Of a DNA stretch of 64,000 nucleotides, positions 34,065-42,956 are shown one piece after another (the stretch's first letter is position 1; each line of letters starts with the position of its first letter). The DNA is from Endozoicomonas sp965232255 (GTDB taxonomy: Bacteria; Pseudomonadota; Gammaproteobacteria; Pseudomonadales; Endozoicomonadaceae), in the NCBI GenBank assembly GCA_965232255.1, contig OZ246962.1, forward strand, positions 310,001-374,000. The letters are read 5' to 3'. The position numbers and the translations under genes were made by a program. The notes below the pieces were generated by a model. That model worked only from the letters and a program-made list of their open reading frames with translations, had not been told where the DNA came from and searched no databases.

Positions 34065-34284
34065 CAGGGAAAAATCATGAAAGCTCACGATTTTTCCCAA
34101 CCTAACAGCGATAGTATTCACTAATCCCGAGGCTCTTTGCTGCCAAAGGCAAAAATGCCTGATATTTTTGAAGCCTGAAGTTGTCTAGCGTTGAAGTAAA
34201 TTGCACATTTTACAACCACCAAGTCACAAGCCATATATGCTCTTGTATCCCAGTGATAGCAGAGACTTTCATGATTTTTCCCTG
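34065..34284. repeat. 19-bp inverted repeat flanking the region upstream of the HEPN-like gene
   Basis: CAGGGAAAAATCATGAAAG at 34065-34083 and its exact complement at 34266-34284. In addition GTCATGTTACAC occurs as a direct repeat beside each arm (about 34054-34065 and 34284-34295). The arms enclose 182 bp with no clear gene. It may be a small mobile remnant or a site of duplication. Confidence 0.8.
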
Positions 34285-34551
34285 TCATGTTACACATCAA
34301 GACGTTTTCAGACACGCTACCGCCCGTCAACATCAACGCCCCGCTGAAACTGCAAAACCCGAATTGTATGAGCCGCGCTACAGACGACGTACAGTAAAAG
34401 GCCGTAGCCCATCGCTTCCAATTCGTTTAGAGCACCAGGGGAAGTCCAGCTTGACTTTCTGTGTGCGTAACGTACGACGTATCAGAAACGTGGGGAGTTT
34501 TGCAGGTCCGAAGTTGGCCGATTGATCATAAACTGGACGAATCAGCCACGA

Positions 34552-34579
34552 ATTGTACCGCCATCCCAAGACAATGCAA
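34552..34579 (-). promoter_or_regulatory. Candidate sigma-70 promoter reading toward the HEPN-MNT-Fic genes
   Basis: On the minus strand TTGCAT (34574-34579), 16-base spacer, TACAAT (34552-34557). The next gene downstream on this strand is the HEPN-like gene nearly 500 bases away, so the promoter either makes a long leader or an unannotated small RNA. Confidence 0.3.
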
Positions 34580-34773
34580 CAGCCACGTTCACGCTGACAA
34601 TGCGGGGTAAGGCAGATATCGACACAGTCAGAACTGTTCGTTTTCCCGCTCAACAGCCGCCGAATAAATACTACGCCCAGCTCCCATGACTTCGCGGGCA
34701 CAGATGTTGATCATGACAAGAAATCATCCTGAAATAACTTCCTTGTTTTCAGCTCCAGCGTCCGTTCCGATCA

Positions 34774-34812
34774 AGCTTGTCGAAGTCCAGTGGCACCACC
34801 CTTCGACAAGCT
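34774..34812. repeat. REP-like inverted repeat
   Basis: AGCTTGTCGAAG (34774-34785) and CTTCGACAAGCT (34801-34812) form a 12-bp inverted repeat with a 15-base spacer, followed by CAGGGTGAACG. The CTTCGACAAGCTCAGGGTGA sequence is a familiar extragenic repeat in many gammaproteobacterial genomes. It lies downstream of rlmB. Confidence 0.65.
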
Positions 34813-34862
34813 CAGGGTGAACGAAAGTAAGGAAATAACTCAGGAGCAATTTCCAAAATGAT

Positions 34863-35603
34863 TCAAAATTGTCGCTGACGCACAGCCTCAAACAAACAGA
34901 CACCTGTCGCAACAGAAACATTAAGGCTGCTCACAGACCCCGCCATTGGGATAAAAACCAGCGTGTCGCACAAATCACGGGTCAGACGACGCATACCCTT
35001 TCCTTCAGCTCCCATCACCAGGGCCAGCGAACCTTTGAGGTCACTCTGGTAAATATTGACAGAACTCTCGCCAGCCGTTCCGGTCATCCAGATGCCCCGA
35101 TCTTTTAACCACTCCATGGTACGCGCCAGATTGGTTACCTGTACCAGCGGGACACTGTCAGCAGCACCACAAGCTACCTTGCTGGCGGTCGCATTCAGGC
35201 TGGCTGATTTGTCTTTTGGGGCAATCACCGCATGCACACCGGCCGCATCTGCCGTACGTAGGCAGGCACCTAAATTGTGAGGGTCAGTCACACCATCGAG
35301 AATCAGCAAAAGGGGCGGTTCATCCAGGGCATCCAGCAAATCCTCCAGGTCTTCTTCCCGATAGACGCGGGCAGCGGACACTCTGGCCATAATACCCTGG
35401 TGAACACCATCAGCTTTGGCATCCAGACGACTGCGTTCAACAAATCGAACCGCCACTCCGTGCTCTCTGGCCAAGTCAACCAACTCATTAACCCGCTTAT
35501 CGGTGCGTCCTTTTTGTACCAGCAGCTCCAGCGCCCGTTCAGGCGATTTGGCAAACAGGCTCTGCACGGCGTGCAGGCCAAATACTACGTCATTGTTGCT
35601 CAT
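34863..35603 (-). CDS. rlmB: 23S rRNA (guanosine-2'-O-)-methyltransferase RlmB
   Basis: 246 residues, SpoU/TrmH family. The N-terminal RNA-binding domain starts NNDVVFGLHAVQSLF. The knotted SAM-binding domain carries the three family motifs: LDGVTDPHNLGACLRTADAAG, LALVMGAEGKGM and IPMAGSVSSLNVSVATGVCLFE. It methylates G2251 of 23S rRNA in E. coli. It follows rnr on the same strand after 148 bases, the conserved rnr-rlmB pair. Confidence 0.96.
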   Translation of the reverse strand: MSNNDVVFGLHAVQSLFAKSPERALELLVQKGRTDKRVNELVDLAREHGVAVRFVERSRLDAKADGVHQGIMARVSAARVYREEDLEDLLDALDEPPLLLILDGVTDPHNLGACLRTADAAGVHAVIAPKDKSASLNATASKVACGAADSVPLVQVTNLARTMEWLKDRGIWMTGTAGESSVNIYQSDLKGSLALVMGAEGKGMRRLTRDLCDTLVFIPMAGSVSSLNVSVATGVCLFEAVRQRQF

Positions 35604-35751
35604 GGATTACTCATCTGGCAGCCATGGCGAGCAGCGGCATTACCTTAAAACGCTGCATCACCATGGCCATGGAAAACTGAAGCATGATTCTAGCAAAACA
35701 GAAAGCGATTGATGATCAGCCTGACGGTAAAATTACCAACAGGCTGACGCA

Positions 35752-38433
35752 CTAGACTTTGCGTTTACGTGGCTGCCGACCTGTAGTCTCTGTCGGCTCT
35801 GACTTTTTGGCAGTTTCTCCCTTTTTGGCACTGCTCTTCTTGTTTGTCGCCTTCTTCTTGCTGGCTACCTTCTTGCTGACTGCCTTCTTCTTGCCGGAGG
35901 CACTGGACTTGCGTTTTTTTTCCCCGGCTTTGGTGGACTTTTTCCCAGTGGACCTATGCTGTTCTGCATCATCACTACTGGCAGATGCCGAACCTTTGGC
36001 TGTTTTTGGTGCCGATGAAGGTCTCTTTTTGTTTGACTCTGATCGCCGCCCTTTTTTCGCTGCCTCTTCTGCGGTCTTGGCTTCGCGCAGCAGTTTTTCC
36101 TTGGCAGCCGCCGACTTAAAACGACTGCCAAGAGCGGCACTGCCTGTGGATCGTGTTTTTTTTGCCGCTCCGGATTTAGCGGTCGCTCTTCTTTTGCCAG
36201 GTTTGCTCAACGTTGACAGCAACTCAAAGTCAATCTTTTTATCATCCAGATCAACCCTGCTAACCATCACTTCCAACTCATCCCCGAGACCAAAACGACG
36301 ACCAGTTCGCTCACCTTTCATACAGTGATGCACATTGTCGTAAATATAGTAATCATCCGGTAGGCTAGTGACGTGTATCAGACCTTCAACAAAAACATCT
36401 TTCAACTCGACAAACAGGCCAAAACTGGTGACTGCTGAGACAACCCCGCTGAAGGTCTGGCCAATATGCTGCTGCATATAGTCACATTTCAGCCAGTCCA
36501 TGGCATCGCGAGTGGCAAGATCAGCGCGCCTTTCGGTGGTAGAACAGTGTTCTCCCAACGACTGGATATCCAGAGCGTTGTACGGGTAAATGTGTTTTTT
36601 GGCAATCACCTTGGCACCGTCGGCACGTCGCACGTGGTTAGACGGTATATCAGAACGAATAATGTGGCGGATTGCGCGATGTACCAGCAAATCCGGGTAA
36701 CGCCGGATGGGCGAAGTAAAATGAGTGTAAGCCTTGAACGCCAAACCAAAATGCCCCTGGTTATCGCCCGTGTACACTGCCTGACTCATGGAACGCAGCA
36801 TAATGGTCTGAATTACATGATAATCCGGCCGATCCTTGACTTTCAGCAACAGTGCCTGCATGTCCCGGGGAGTGATTTTACCAGACGACAAAGCCAGTCC
36901 AAGGGTGCCCAGAAAACTGTTCAGATTAAGCTTTTTCTCCAGTGTCGGCCCTTCGTGAACTCGGTATAAGCCGGGCAGCGCGTGTTTTTCCAGGAACTTT
37001 GCCGCGCACACGTTGGCGCAAAGCATACACTCCTCGATCAACCTGTGGGCATCATTACGCTGGCGTGGAACAATCTGCTCAATTTTCTGGTCTCGACCAA
37101 AAACAATCTGGGTTTCTACCGTATCAAAGTCAATGGTGCCCCGTTCTGCGCGCACAGAGACCAACGTTTTGAACAGTTCATACAATTGATCAATATGAGG
37201 CGTTAACGCCGAGTACTGTTTACGCAGTGTCTTGCCTTCGGCCGTGTTCGACAGCATTTCCCAAACACTGGTATACGTTAGCCGGGCGTGGGAACGAATC
37301 ACACCTTCATAAAACTTGTAGCCGGAAATCTTGCCTTTACTGCTGATGGTCATTTCACAAACCATTGCCAGGCGATCCACATCCGGGTTCAAAGAACAAA
37401 GCCCGTTAGACAACACCTCCGGCAACATGGGAATCACATGGCCAGGAAAGTAGACTGAGGTTCCCCGGTTAGCCGCTTCTGCATCCAAAGCTGAGCCGGG
37501 TTTTACATAGTGAGAGACATCCGCAATAGCCACATAAAGTCGCCAGCCGCCGCCTTTTTTTGGTTCACAGTAGACCGCATCGTCAAAATCCCGGGCGTCC
37601 TCACCATCAATAGTGACAAAAGGCAATCCTCGTAAATCAATTCTATTTTCCTTATCCGCCTCGGCCACATTAGTTGTGAATCGTTTACACTGCTTTTCTA
37701 CCGCCGCCGGCCATACGTGGGGAATATTGTGAGTGCGAATAGCCACTTCAACTTCCATACCAGCATCGGCCCGATCGCCAAGAATCTCTTTGACGATCCC
37801 CATGGGCATATTTCGCTTACCTGGCTGCTGAGTAAGTTCCAGCAAAACGTACTGCCCCTCGGTGGGCATCAACGGTCCTGGCTGAACAATAATCTCCCGG
37901 CTGATGCGCGAATTTTCAGGCACAATAAATGCTGCGCCAGACTCAACATAGTAGCGACCAACGACTTGCGTCGTATTTCTCTCAATCACTTCAACCAGCT
38001 GACCTTCACGGCGTCCGCGATAGTCAATACCAGACTGGCGAACCACTGCCCTGTCGCCATCAAACAGCTGGCGCATCTCTCGGGGCGACAAGTAAAGGTC
38101 TTCGCTGCCATCATCAGGGATCAGAAAACCAAAGCCTTCCTTGTTGCCTTGCACCCGGCCTTTGACCAGGTTGAGTTTGCTGATCAGAGCGAAAGCATTT
38201 TTACGGTTTTGCAGCAACTGGCCATCACGAATCATGGCCTTGAGGCGGAACATCAATGCCTCTTTTTGTTCTTCATCATCAATTCCAAGCGCTTTGCACA
38301 GGGCACGATGACTCACCGGTGCGCCGTGCTGCTCAAGATATTCCATAATGTACAGACGACTGGGAATAGGATTCTCATATCGCTGCGCCTCAAGTGTTGC
38401 CTGACTGTCCTGGCTTTTCCATCCTTTTGGCAT
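35752..38433 (-). CDS. rnr: Ribonuclease R
   Basis: 893 residues. An N-terminal winged-helix region (IPSRLYIMEYLEQHGAPVSH) is followed by cold-shock domains (about 80-240), the catalytic RNB domain with DGEDARDFDDAVYCEP (about 270-600), an S1 domain (about 660-745) and a long Lys/Ser/Ala-rich basic tail from about 755 to the end. RNase R is a processive 3'-5' exoribonuclease able to degrade structured RNA, and in E. coli it also works with tmRNA and SmpB on non-stop mRNAs. The basic tail is long and low-complexity. It lies between purA and rlmB. Confidence 0.96.
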   Translation of the reverse strand: MPKGWKSQDSQATLEAQRYENPIPSRLYIMEYLEQHGAPVSHRALCKALGIDDEEQKEALMFRLKAMIRDGQLLQNRKNAFALISKLNLVKGRVQGNKEGFGFLIPDDGSEDLYLSPREMRQLFDGDRAVVRQSGIDYRGRREGQLVEVIERNTTQVVGRYYVESGAAFIVPENSRISREIIVQPGPLMPTEGQYVLLELTQQPGKRNMPMGIVKEILGDRADAGMEVEVAIRTHNIPHVWPAAVEKQCKRFTTNVAEADKENRIDLRGLPFVTIDGEDARDFDDAVYCEPKKGGGWRLYVAIADVSHYVKPGSALDAEAANRGTSVYFPGHVIPMLPEVLSNGLCSLNPDVDRLAMVCEMTISSKGKISGYKFYEGVIRSHARLTYTSVWEMLSNTAEGKTLRKQYSALTPHIDQLYELFKTLVSVRAERGTIDFDTVETQIVFGRDQKIEQIVPRQRNDAHRLIEECMLCANVCAAKFLEKHALPGLYRVHEGPTLEKKLNLNSFLGTLGLALSSGKITPRDMQALLLKVKDRPDYHVIQTIMLRSMSQAVYTGDNQGHFGLAFKAYTHFTSPIRRYPDLLVHRAIRHIIRSDIPSNHVRRADGAKVIAKKHIYPYNALDIQSLGEHCSTTERRADLATRDAMDWLKCDYMQQHIGQTFSGVVSAVTSFGLFVELKDVFVEGLIHVTSLPDDYYIYDNVHHCMKGERTGRRFGLGDELEVMVSRVDLDDKKIDFELLSTLSKPGKRRATAKSGAAKKTRSTGSAALGSRFKSAAAKEKLLREAKTAEEAAKKGRRSESNKKRPSSAPKTAKGSASASSDDAEQHRSTGKKSTKAGEKKRKSSASGKKKAVSKKVASKKKATNKKSSAKKGETAKKSEPTETTGRQPRKRKV

Positions 38434-38607
38434 ATGGTTATCGCACCTCGTTGTGTGAGTCGTGTGAGTCCGAAGCAGTGAGAAAAAACGGCTTCATATT
38501 GACTGCACACTGTCTGTTATTGGACGAACTGGCAAATAGTTGAAAATCCATTTGTCATTAGTACATCTATTGGCGAATCAATGCAAAGACAGAAAATAGA
38601 ATAGAAT

Positions 38608-38641
38608 AATAGCCGGTTTATCAATGGATAAATCGGCTATT
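38608..38641 (-). terminator. Terminator downstream of purA
   Basis: A 15-bp stem with one G-U pair (AATAGCCGGTTTATC with GATAAATCGGCTATT) and a 4-base loop lies 28 bases after the purA stop. T-rich sequence follows on the minus strand. It separates purA from rnr. Confidence 0.72.
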
Positions 38642-38668
38642 TCAGCACAGAAAAAGAGCTTTGAATGG

Positions 38669-39961
38669 TCAGGCAAAAGGCTGACGAAGAATGATCGTTT
38701 CTACCCGGTCAGGCCCGGTGGAAATGATATCAATGGGTGCTCCGGTCACTTCCTCAAGACGCTTGATATAGGCTAGGGCATTGGGTGGCAGTTGCTCAAG
38801 ACTCTTGACGCCGAACGTAGACTCACTCCAGCCGGGCATTTCTTCGTAGACTGGCTGAACCGACTCATACTCCTCCACATCCACTGGCGTGGTAATGGAT
38901 TCACCGGCAGCGTTTTTGTAGTCCACGCAGATGCGAATGGTTTCCAGGCCGTCAAGCACATCGAGCTTGGTCAGGCACAGCCCGCTAACAGAGTTGATTT
39001 GAATGGCTTGGCGCAGCGCCACAGCATCAAACCAGCCACAACGACGAGGGCGCCCGGTAGTGGCGCCAAATTCGTTACCGACTTTCGCCAGGTGTCGTCC
39101 ATTCTCATCCTCCAGCTCCGTGGGAAACGGGCCAGAGCCAACACGGGTGGTATATGCCTTGGTAATCCCCAGCACGTAGTCCAGGTACAGCGGGCCAAAA
39201 CCGGAACCGGTGGAAGTACCGCCGGCGGTGGTATTGGAGGAAGTTACAAACGGATAGGTGCCGTGGTCGATATCCAGCAAAGACCCTTGGGCACCTTCAA
39301 ACAGAATATGATCACCACGACGATGATGCTCATGCAGCCGATCAGAAACCCGGTCGATCATCGGGATCAGTTCTTGTGCCATGGTCATGGTGTCGTCCAG
39401 CACTTTTTGATAATCAACGACTTCTGTCTTGTAGTAGTGCTGCAAGGAGAAGTTGTGATAGTCCATCACTTCTTTCAGTTTGCGGGCAAAACGTTCCGGG
39501 TGCAGCAGATCGGCAACCCGCAGGCCACGCCGCGATACTTTATCCTCATAGGCTGGTCCGATACCACGGCCAGTGGTGCCGATTTTAGCTTCGCCACGGG
39601 CTTGCTCACGGGCCTGATCCAGAGCGACGTGGTACGGTAGAATCAACGGACAGGCCGGGCTCAGTTTCAGGCGTGTGCGTACCGGAATACCGGTCTCTTC
39701 CAGCTGCTTCATCTCTTTGAGCAGCGCTTCGGGGGAGAGCACCACGCCATTACCGATATAGCAAATCACATCATCTCGCAGTATGCCGGAAGGAATCAGG
39801 TGCAAAACGGTTTTTTCACCATTGATGACCAGTGTGTGTCCGGCATTGTGGCCGCCTTGAAAACGCACGACAGCTTCGGCTTGCTCGGTCAGCAAGTCGA
39901 CAATTTTGCCCTTGCCTTCGTCACCCCACTGGGTGCCAAGTACGACAACAGTCTTACCCAT
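38669..39961 (-). CDS. purA: Adenylosuccinate synthetase PurA
   Basis: 430 residues. N-terminal GTP-binding glycine-rich loop GTQWGDEGKGKIVDLL with the catalytic Asp; FQGGHNAGHTLVINGEKTVLH; GTTGRGIGPAYEDKVSRRGLR; and TGRPRRCGWFDAVALRQA. It joins IMP and aspartate with GTP hydrolysis, the first committed step to AMP. It is in the hflK-hflC-yjeT-purA-rnr-rlmB order of enterobacteria; hisZ, which lies here in Pseudomonas, is absent. Confidence 0.97.
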   Translation of the reverse strand: MGKTVVVLGTQWGDEGKGKIVDLLTEQAEAVVRFQGGHNAGHTLVINGEKTVLHLIPSGILRDDVICYIGNGVVLSPEALLKEMKQLEETGIPVRTRLKLSPACPLILPYHVALDQAREQARGEAKIGTTGRGIGPAYEDKVSRRGLRVADLLHPERFARKLKEVMDYHNFSLQHYYKTEVVDYQKVLDDTMTMAQELIPMIDRVSDRLHEHHRRGDHILFEGAQGSLLDIDHGTYPFVTSSNTTAGGTSTGSGFGPLYLDYVLGITKAYTTRVGSGPFPTELEDENGRHLAKVGNEFGATTGRPRRCGWFDAVALRQAIQINSVSGLCLTKLDVLDGLETIRICVDYKNAAGESITTPVDVEEYESVQPVYEEMPGWSESTFGVKSLEQLPPNALAYIKRLEEVTGAPIDIISTGPDRVETIILRQPFA

Positions 39962-40089
39962 GGAATCGGTCTCTTAGTTTCAATGCAATACAGTCCAGCG
40001 CTGCACAGGGAGGCTTTTTCGCCACTGACAACATCACCATTGTCAGTGCGCGATGGCTCATCATCAACTGATGATCAACCTGATGAAAG

Positions 40090-40284
40090 CTATCTACTGA
40101 GGTACAGCAAGGCCACACCCACCAGCATGCTCACCAAGCCAGCAATGCGTAACTGCCGGTCATCGGTCGCTGCCAGCCGGTGTACCAGTCGGCGCCAACG
40201 TTGTGGGTACAGAAATGGCACAATGCCCTCAAACACCAGCATCAGGCTCAAAGCAACCAGTAGCTGCTGTCCAATGTCCATCAT
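40090..40284 (-). CDS. yjeT: DUF2065 small membrane protein (YjeT-like)
   Basis: 64 residues from the ATG at 40284 (a second ATG follows at once at 40281). Two hydrophobic segments: QQLLVALSLMLVFEGIVPFLYP and LRIAGLVSMLVGVALLYL. DUF2065 proteins of unknown function lie between hflC and purA in many gammaproteobacteria, as here. AGGGG lies just upstream of the start. A frame extending to 40344 would overlap the hflC terminator and is rejected. Confidence 0.88.
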   Translation of the reverse strand: MMDIGQQLLVALSLMLVFEGIVPFLYPQRWRRLVHRLAATDDRQLRIAGLVSMLVGVALLYLSR

Positions 40285-40305
40285 TGTTCCCCTACGCCTC
40301 GCACG

Positions 40306-40329
40306 AAAAAACCGGGCGGTGCCCGGTTT
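40306..40329 (-). terminator. Terminator of the hflK-hflC operon
   Basis: On the minus strand AAACCGGGC, loop ACC, GCCCGGTTT followed by further T residues (40306-40311). It lies between the hflC stop and the yjeT start, so yjeT-purA probably need their own promoter. Confidence 0.8.
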
Positions 40330-40373
40330 CAGTGATGCTACCACGGTTTCTCACCACTGGCAGCAAGAGTTCA

Positions 40374-41249
40374 TTATCTGGCTTGTTTATCGCTGTTAAA
40401 GTAGCGGAAGAAGTCACCTTTCGGCTCGATCAACAGGATATCACCAGAGCTGCCAAAGCTTTCCTTGTAGGCTTGCAGGCTACGGTAGAAGGCATAGAAC
40501 TCGGGATCTTGCTGATAAGCCGCAGCATAAACCTCGGCAGCCTTGGCATCGCCGTCACCACGCACCATCTCGGCTTGACGGTAAGCATCGGCAAGAACAA
40601 CGCGCTTCTCCCGGTCGGCGTTGGCCATAATGCCTTCAGCGGCTTCAAGACCACGGGAACGGTAATCCTGCGCCTCTTTCTCACGCTCTGACGACATACG
40701 CTCAAAAACAGAGTCGCTGACCTGGGGTGGCAAGTCGATCCGCTTGATCCGCACATCCATCACGCTGACGCCCAGTTCTTTCTGAGCCATTTCGTTCAAA
40801 GAGGTGGTAATGTCTGTCATCATCTCATCCCGCTGGCCAGACACCACTTCATTCAACGTCAGGTTACCGAATTGGTTACGCATACTGGACTCGGCACGCT
40901 GAGCCAACAGGTTGCTGGCACGATATACGTCACCTGCCGTTGCACGATAAAAGTCGTATACGTTATGGATGCGCCACTTGATATAGGAATCAACAATAAC
41001 GGCCTTCTGTTCCAACGTCAGGAAGCGTTCAGAAGGTACATCCAGCGTCTGCAAACGACCGTCGAACACCCTGACTTTGTCAATAATCGGAATCTTCACA
41101 TGCAGACCCGGTGGGATGCTGTCGCGAACCACCTGACCAAAGCGCAGCTGTACTGCCCTCTCTCGCTCAGAGATAACAAACAGACTACCCCAGGCAAGTA
41201 ATATGGCAACCAGGACGATTATCAATCCGGTAAAGGCTTTCTGACTCAT
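40374..41249 (-). CDS. hflC: HflC, FtsH-modulating membrane protein
   Basis: 291 residues, SPFH/prohibitin family. One N-terminal membrane segment (GLIIVLVAILLAWGSLFVIS), then the band-7 domain in the periplasm (ERERAVQLRFGQVV) and a C-terminal coiled coil. With HflK it forms the large complex that encloses and restrains the FtsH protease. The start overlaps the hflK stop by 4 bases (ATGA). Confidence 0.96.
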   Translation of the reverse strand: MSQKAFTGLIIVLVAILLAWGSLFVISERERAVQLRFGQVVRDSIPPGLHVKIPIIDKVRVFDGRLQTLDVPSERFLTLEQKAVIVDSYIKWRIHNVYDFYRATAGDVYRASNLLAQRAESSMRNQFGNLTLNEVVSGQRDEMMTDITTSLNEMAQKELGVSVMDVRIKRIDLPPQVSDSVFERMSSEREKEAQDYRSRGLEAAEGIMANADREKRVVLADAYRQAEMVRGDGDAKAAEVYAAAYQQDPEFYAFYRSLQAYKESFGSSGDILLIEPKGDFFRYFNSDKQAR

Positions 41250-42415
41250 CGTCCAACCCTCCCGCCGCTAGCCCGTGAGCTATTGACGCGCTTATTCAGT
41301 TCTTCTGTCACTCGGGTGGTAATCTCGTCTAACTCCTGGGTGGATAATTGCCGCGCCGGTGCTACTGTGCTGGTGTGTGTCTGAGTCAGTTTATCCAGGG
41401 GCAGGTACATCACATTATTGCCACCTTCAACATCCACCAGAACTTTGCTGGATTGACTCAATACATCCTGAATGGTCTCAATGTACAGACGCTCACGGGT
41501 CACTCCCGGCGCCTGGAGATACTCATTCATCAGTTTGACGAAACGGTCTGCCTCACCCTCAGCTTTGGCGATCACTTCATCACGATAACCATTGGCGTCT
41601 TCGATAATGCGCTGTGCTTGGCCACGAGCTTCCGGTACGACCTTGTTGGCGTATACCTGGGCGACGTTCTTGGCGCGTTCTTCGTCTTCGCGGGCCCGAA
41701 TCACATCGTCAAAAGCGGCCTGCACTTCTTTTGGTGGCTGGGCGCTTTCAATGTTGACTTTAGCCACGTGCAAACCCGCGCCATAGCTGTCCAGATAGGC
41801 CTGCAGACGCTCGCGCACCTCCATACCCAGCACTTCACGGCCTTCGGTCAGTACCTGGTACATTTCAGAGCCACCAACTACGTGGCGCAAAGCACTCTGG
41901 GTTGCCTCTTCCAGGCTCACCAACGGCTTGGCCACATTAAGTACATAGTCTTTGATGTTGTCGATGTTGTACTGCACCGACATAGCCACCTCGACGATGT
42001 TCTCATCTTCGGTCAGCATTTGCTGGTGCAAGTTGTAGGTGCGCAGTTCGGTCACACGCTCCTGAAACTTGGTGTCAATGGGTGGGAAATAGATGTGCAG
42101 ACCAGGGCCAACGGTCTCGGCGTACTCACCAAAGCGCAGAATCACAGCCTGCTCTTTTTCGTCCACCGTGTAGACCGCATTCCAGATATAAGCGGCAACC
42201 GCCAGAACCAGAATGCCAATAAACACACCGGATGAAGAGCCTGACGAGGCATTACCGCCAGAACCGCCGCTTTTGCGTCCTCCTCCGAACATGTTATTGA
42301 GTTTATCCTGAAATTTACGAAAAGCGTCGTCCAGGTCTGGTGGTCCCTGCTTATCGCCCTTGTTACCACCGCCCCATGGATCCTGGTTATTTCCACCCGG
42401 CTCGTTCCAGGCCAT
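41246..42415 (-). CDS. hflK: HflK, FtsH-modulating membrane protein
   Basis: 389 residues. A Gly-rich cytoplasmic N-terminus (MAWNEPGGNNQDPWGGGNKG) is followed by one membrane helix (about 75-92) and the periplasmic SPFH domain (VDEKEQAVILRFGEYAETVG). The C-terminal region contains a coiled coil with EARGQAQRIIEDANGYRDEV. It is the partner of HflC. First gene of the hflKC operon; hflX and hfq are not adjacent. Confidence 0.96.
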   Translation of the reverse strand: MAWNEPGGNNQDPWGGGNKGDKQGPPDLDDAFRKFQDKLNNMFGGGRKSGGSGGNASSGSSSGVFIGILVLAVAAYIWNAVYTVDEKEQAVILRFGEYAETVGPGLHIYFPPIDTKFQERVTELRTYNLHQQMLTEDENIVEVAMSVQYNIDNIKDYVLNVAKPLVSLEEATQSALRHVVGGSEMYQVLTEGREVLGMEVRERLQAYLDSYGAGLHVAKVNIESAQPPKEVQAAFDDVIRAREDEERAKNVAQVYANKVVPEARGQAQRIIEDANGYRDEVIAKAEGEADRFVKLMNEYLQAPGVTRERLYIETIQDVLSQSSKVLVDVEGGNNVMYLPLDKLTQTHTSTVAPARQLSTQELDEITTRVTEELNKRVNSSRASGGRVGR

Positions 42416-42956
42416 ATATGTCTCCGTAGAGTCAGCATCAGATTAAATTTTTAGGTTTGAGCATCCCTGTTATTGGGGGCGACAGACTGAAGAATCAATC
42501 GTCGGTCCATCAGAGGATGAACTTACCATTGTCGCCTGTTAGCCACACAGGCTCCCAAGGCATGACATGACGTCACAGGACCAGCCCGGTACAGACATCA
42601 ACTACATCTCGCCCATCACTGCAACACAGGGAGGGAGAAATTGCAACGTATCCGTGGTGTGCCAAATCCTGAGACCTTCATGCTCATCGGCGATGCGCTT
42701 ACAGAATGCGCAAAACAGTCTCTACAGCAAAGAACAGCTACAGTGAAAAACGTCCGCAGTAAAGGTCGTTACCAAGCCAGATTGTAGAATTTGCACAGCA
42801 AAAAGCGCAAGCCGAATTAGCAAATAGCACGGCGGATTTTCTCTGCCAACTTCTCGTTGTAGCCTTTTCACCCAAAGGTGTCACTTATCTCTGCAAGGAG
42901 CGAAAACACAAGGCGAAAACTGGCTCGCCAGTGAGCAGTCAACCCCATAGGACCAA
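42416..42956. other. 541-bp intergenic region upstream of hflK
   Basis: No convincing gene on either strand. It should hold the hflKC promoter near 42420-42500 and the downstream end of the SEC-C protein gene. I see no strong hairpin, tRNA or repeated motif. Confidence 0.5.

Larger units (their letters stand above)
34122..34862. other. 741-bp region without a convincing gene
   Basis: No reading frame here has a family resemblance or a good start. The stretch contains the outer arm of the 19-bp inverted repeat, a good sigma-70-like promoter on the minus strand and a REP-like inverted repeat. It separates the toxin-antitoxin-like island from rlmB and may be the regulatory region for the island or hold a small RNA. 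Confidence 0.6.

Noticed and set aside
34181..34701. Overlapping frames of about 110 codons on both strands
   Set aside because: No ribosome-binding site, no family resemblance and arginine-rich compositions typical of chance frames.
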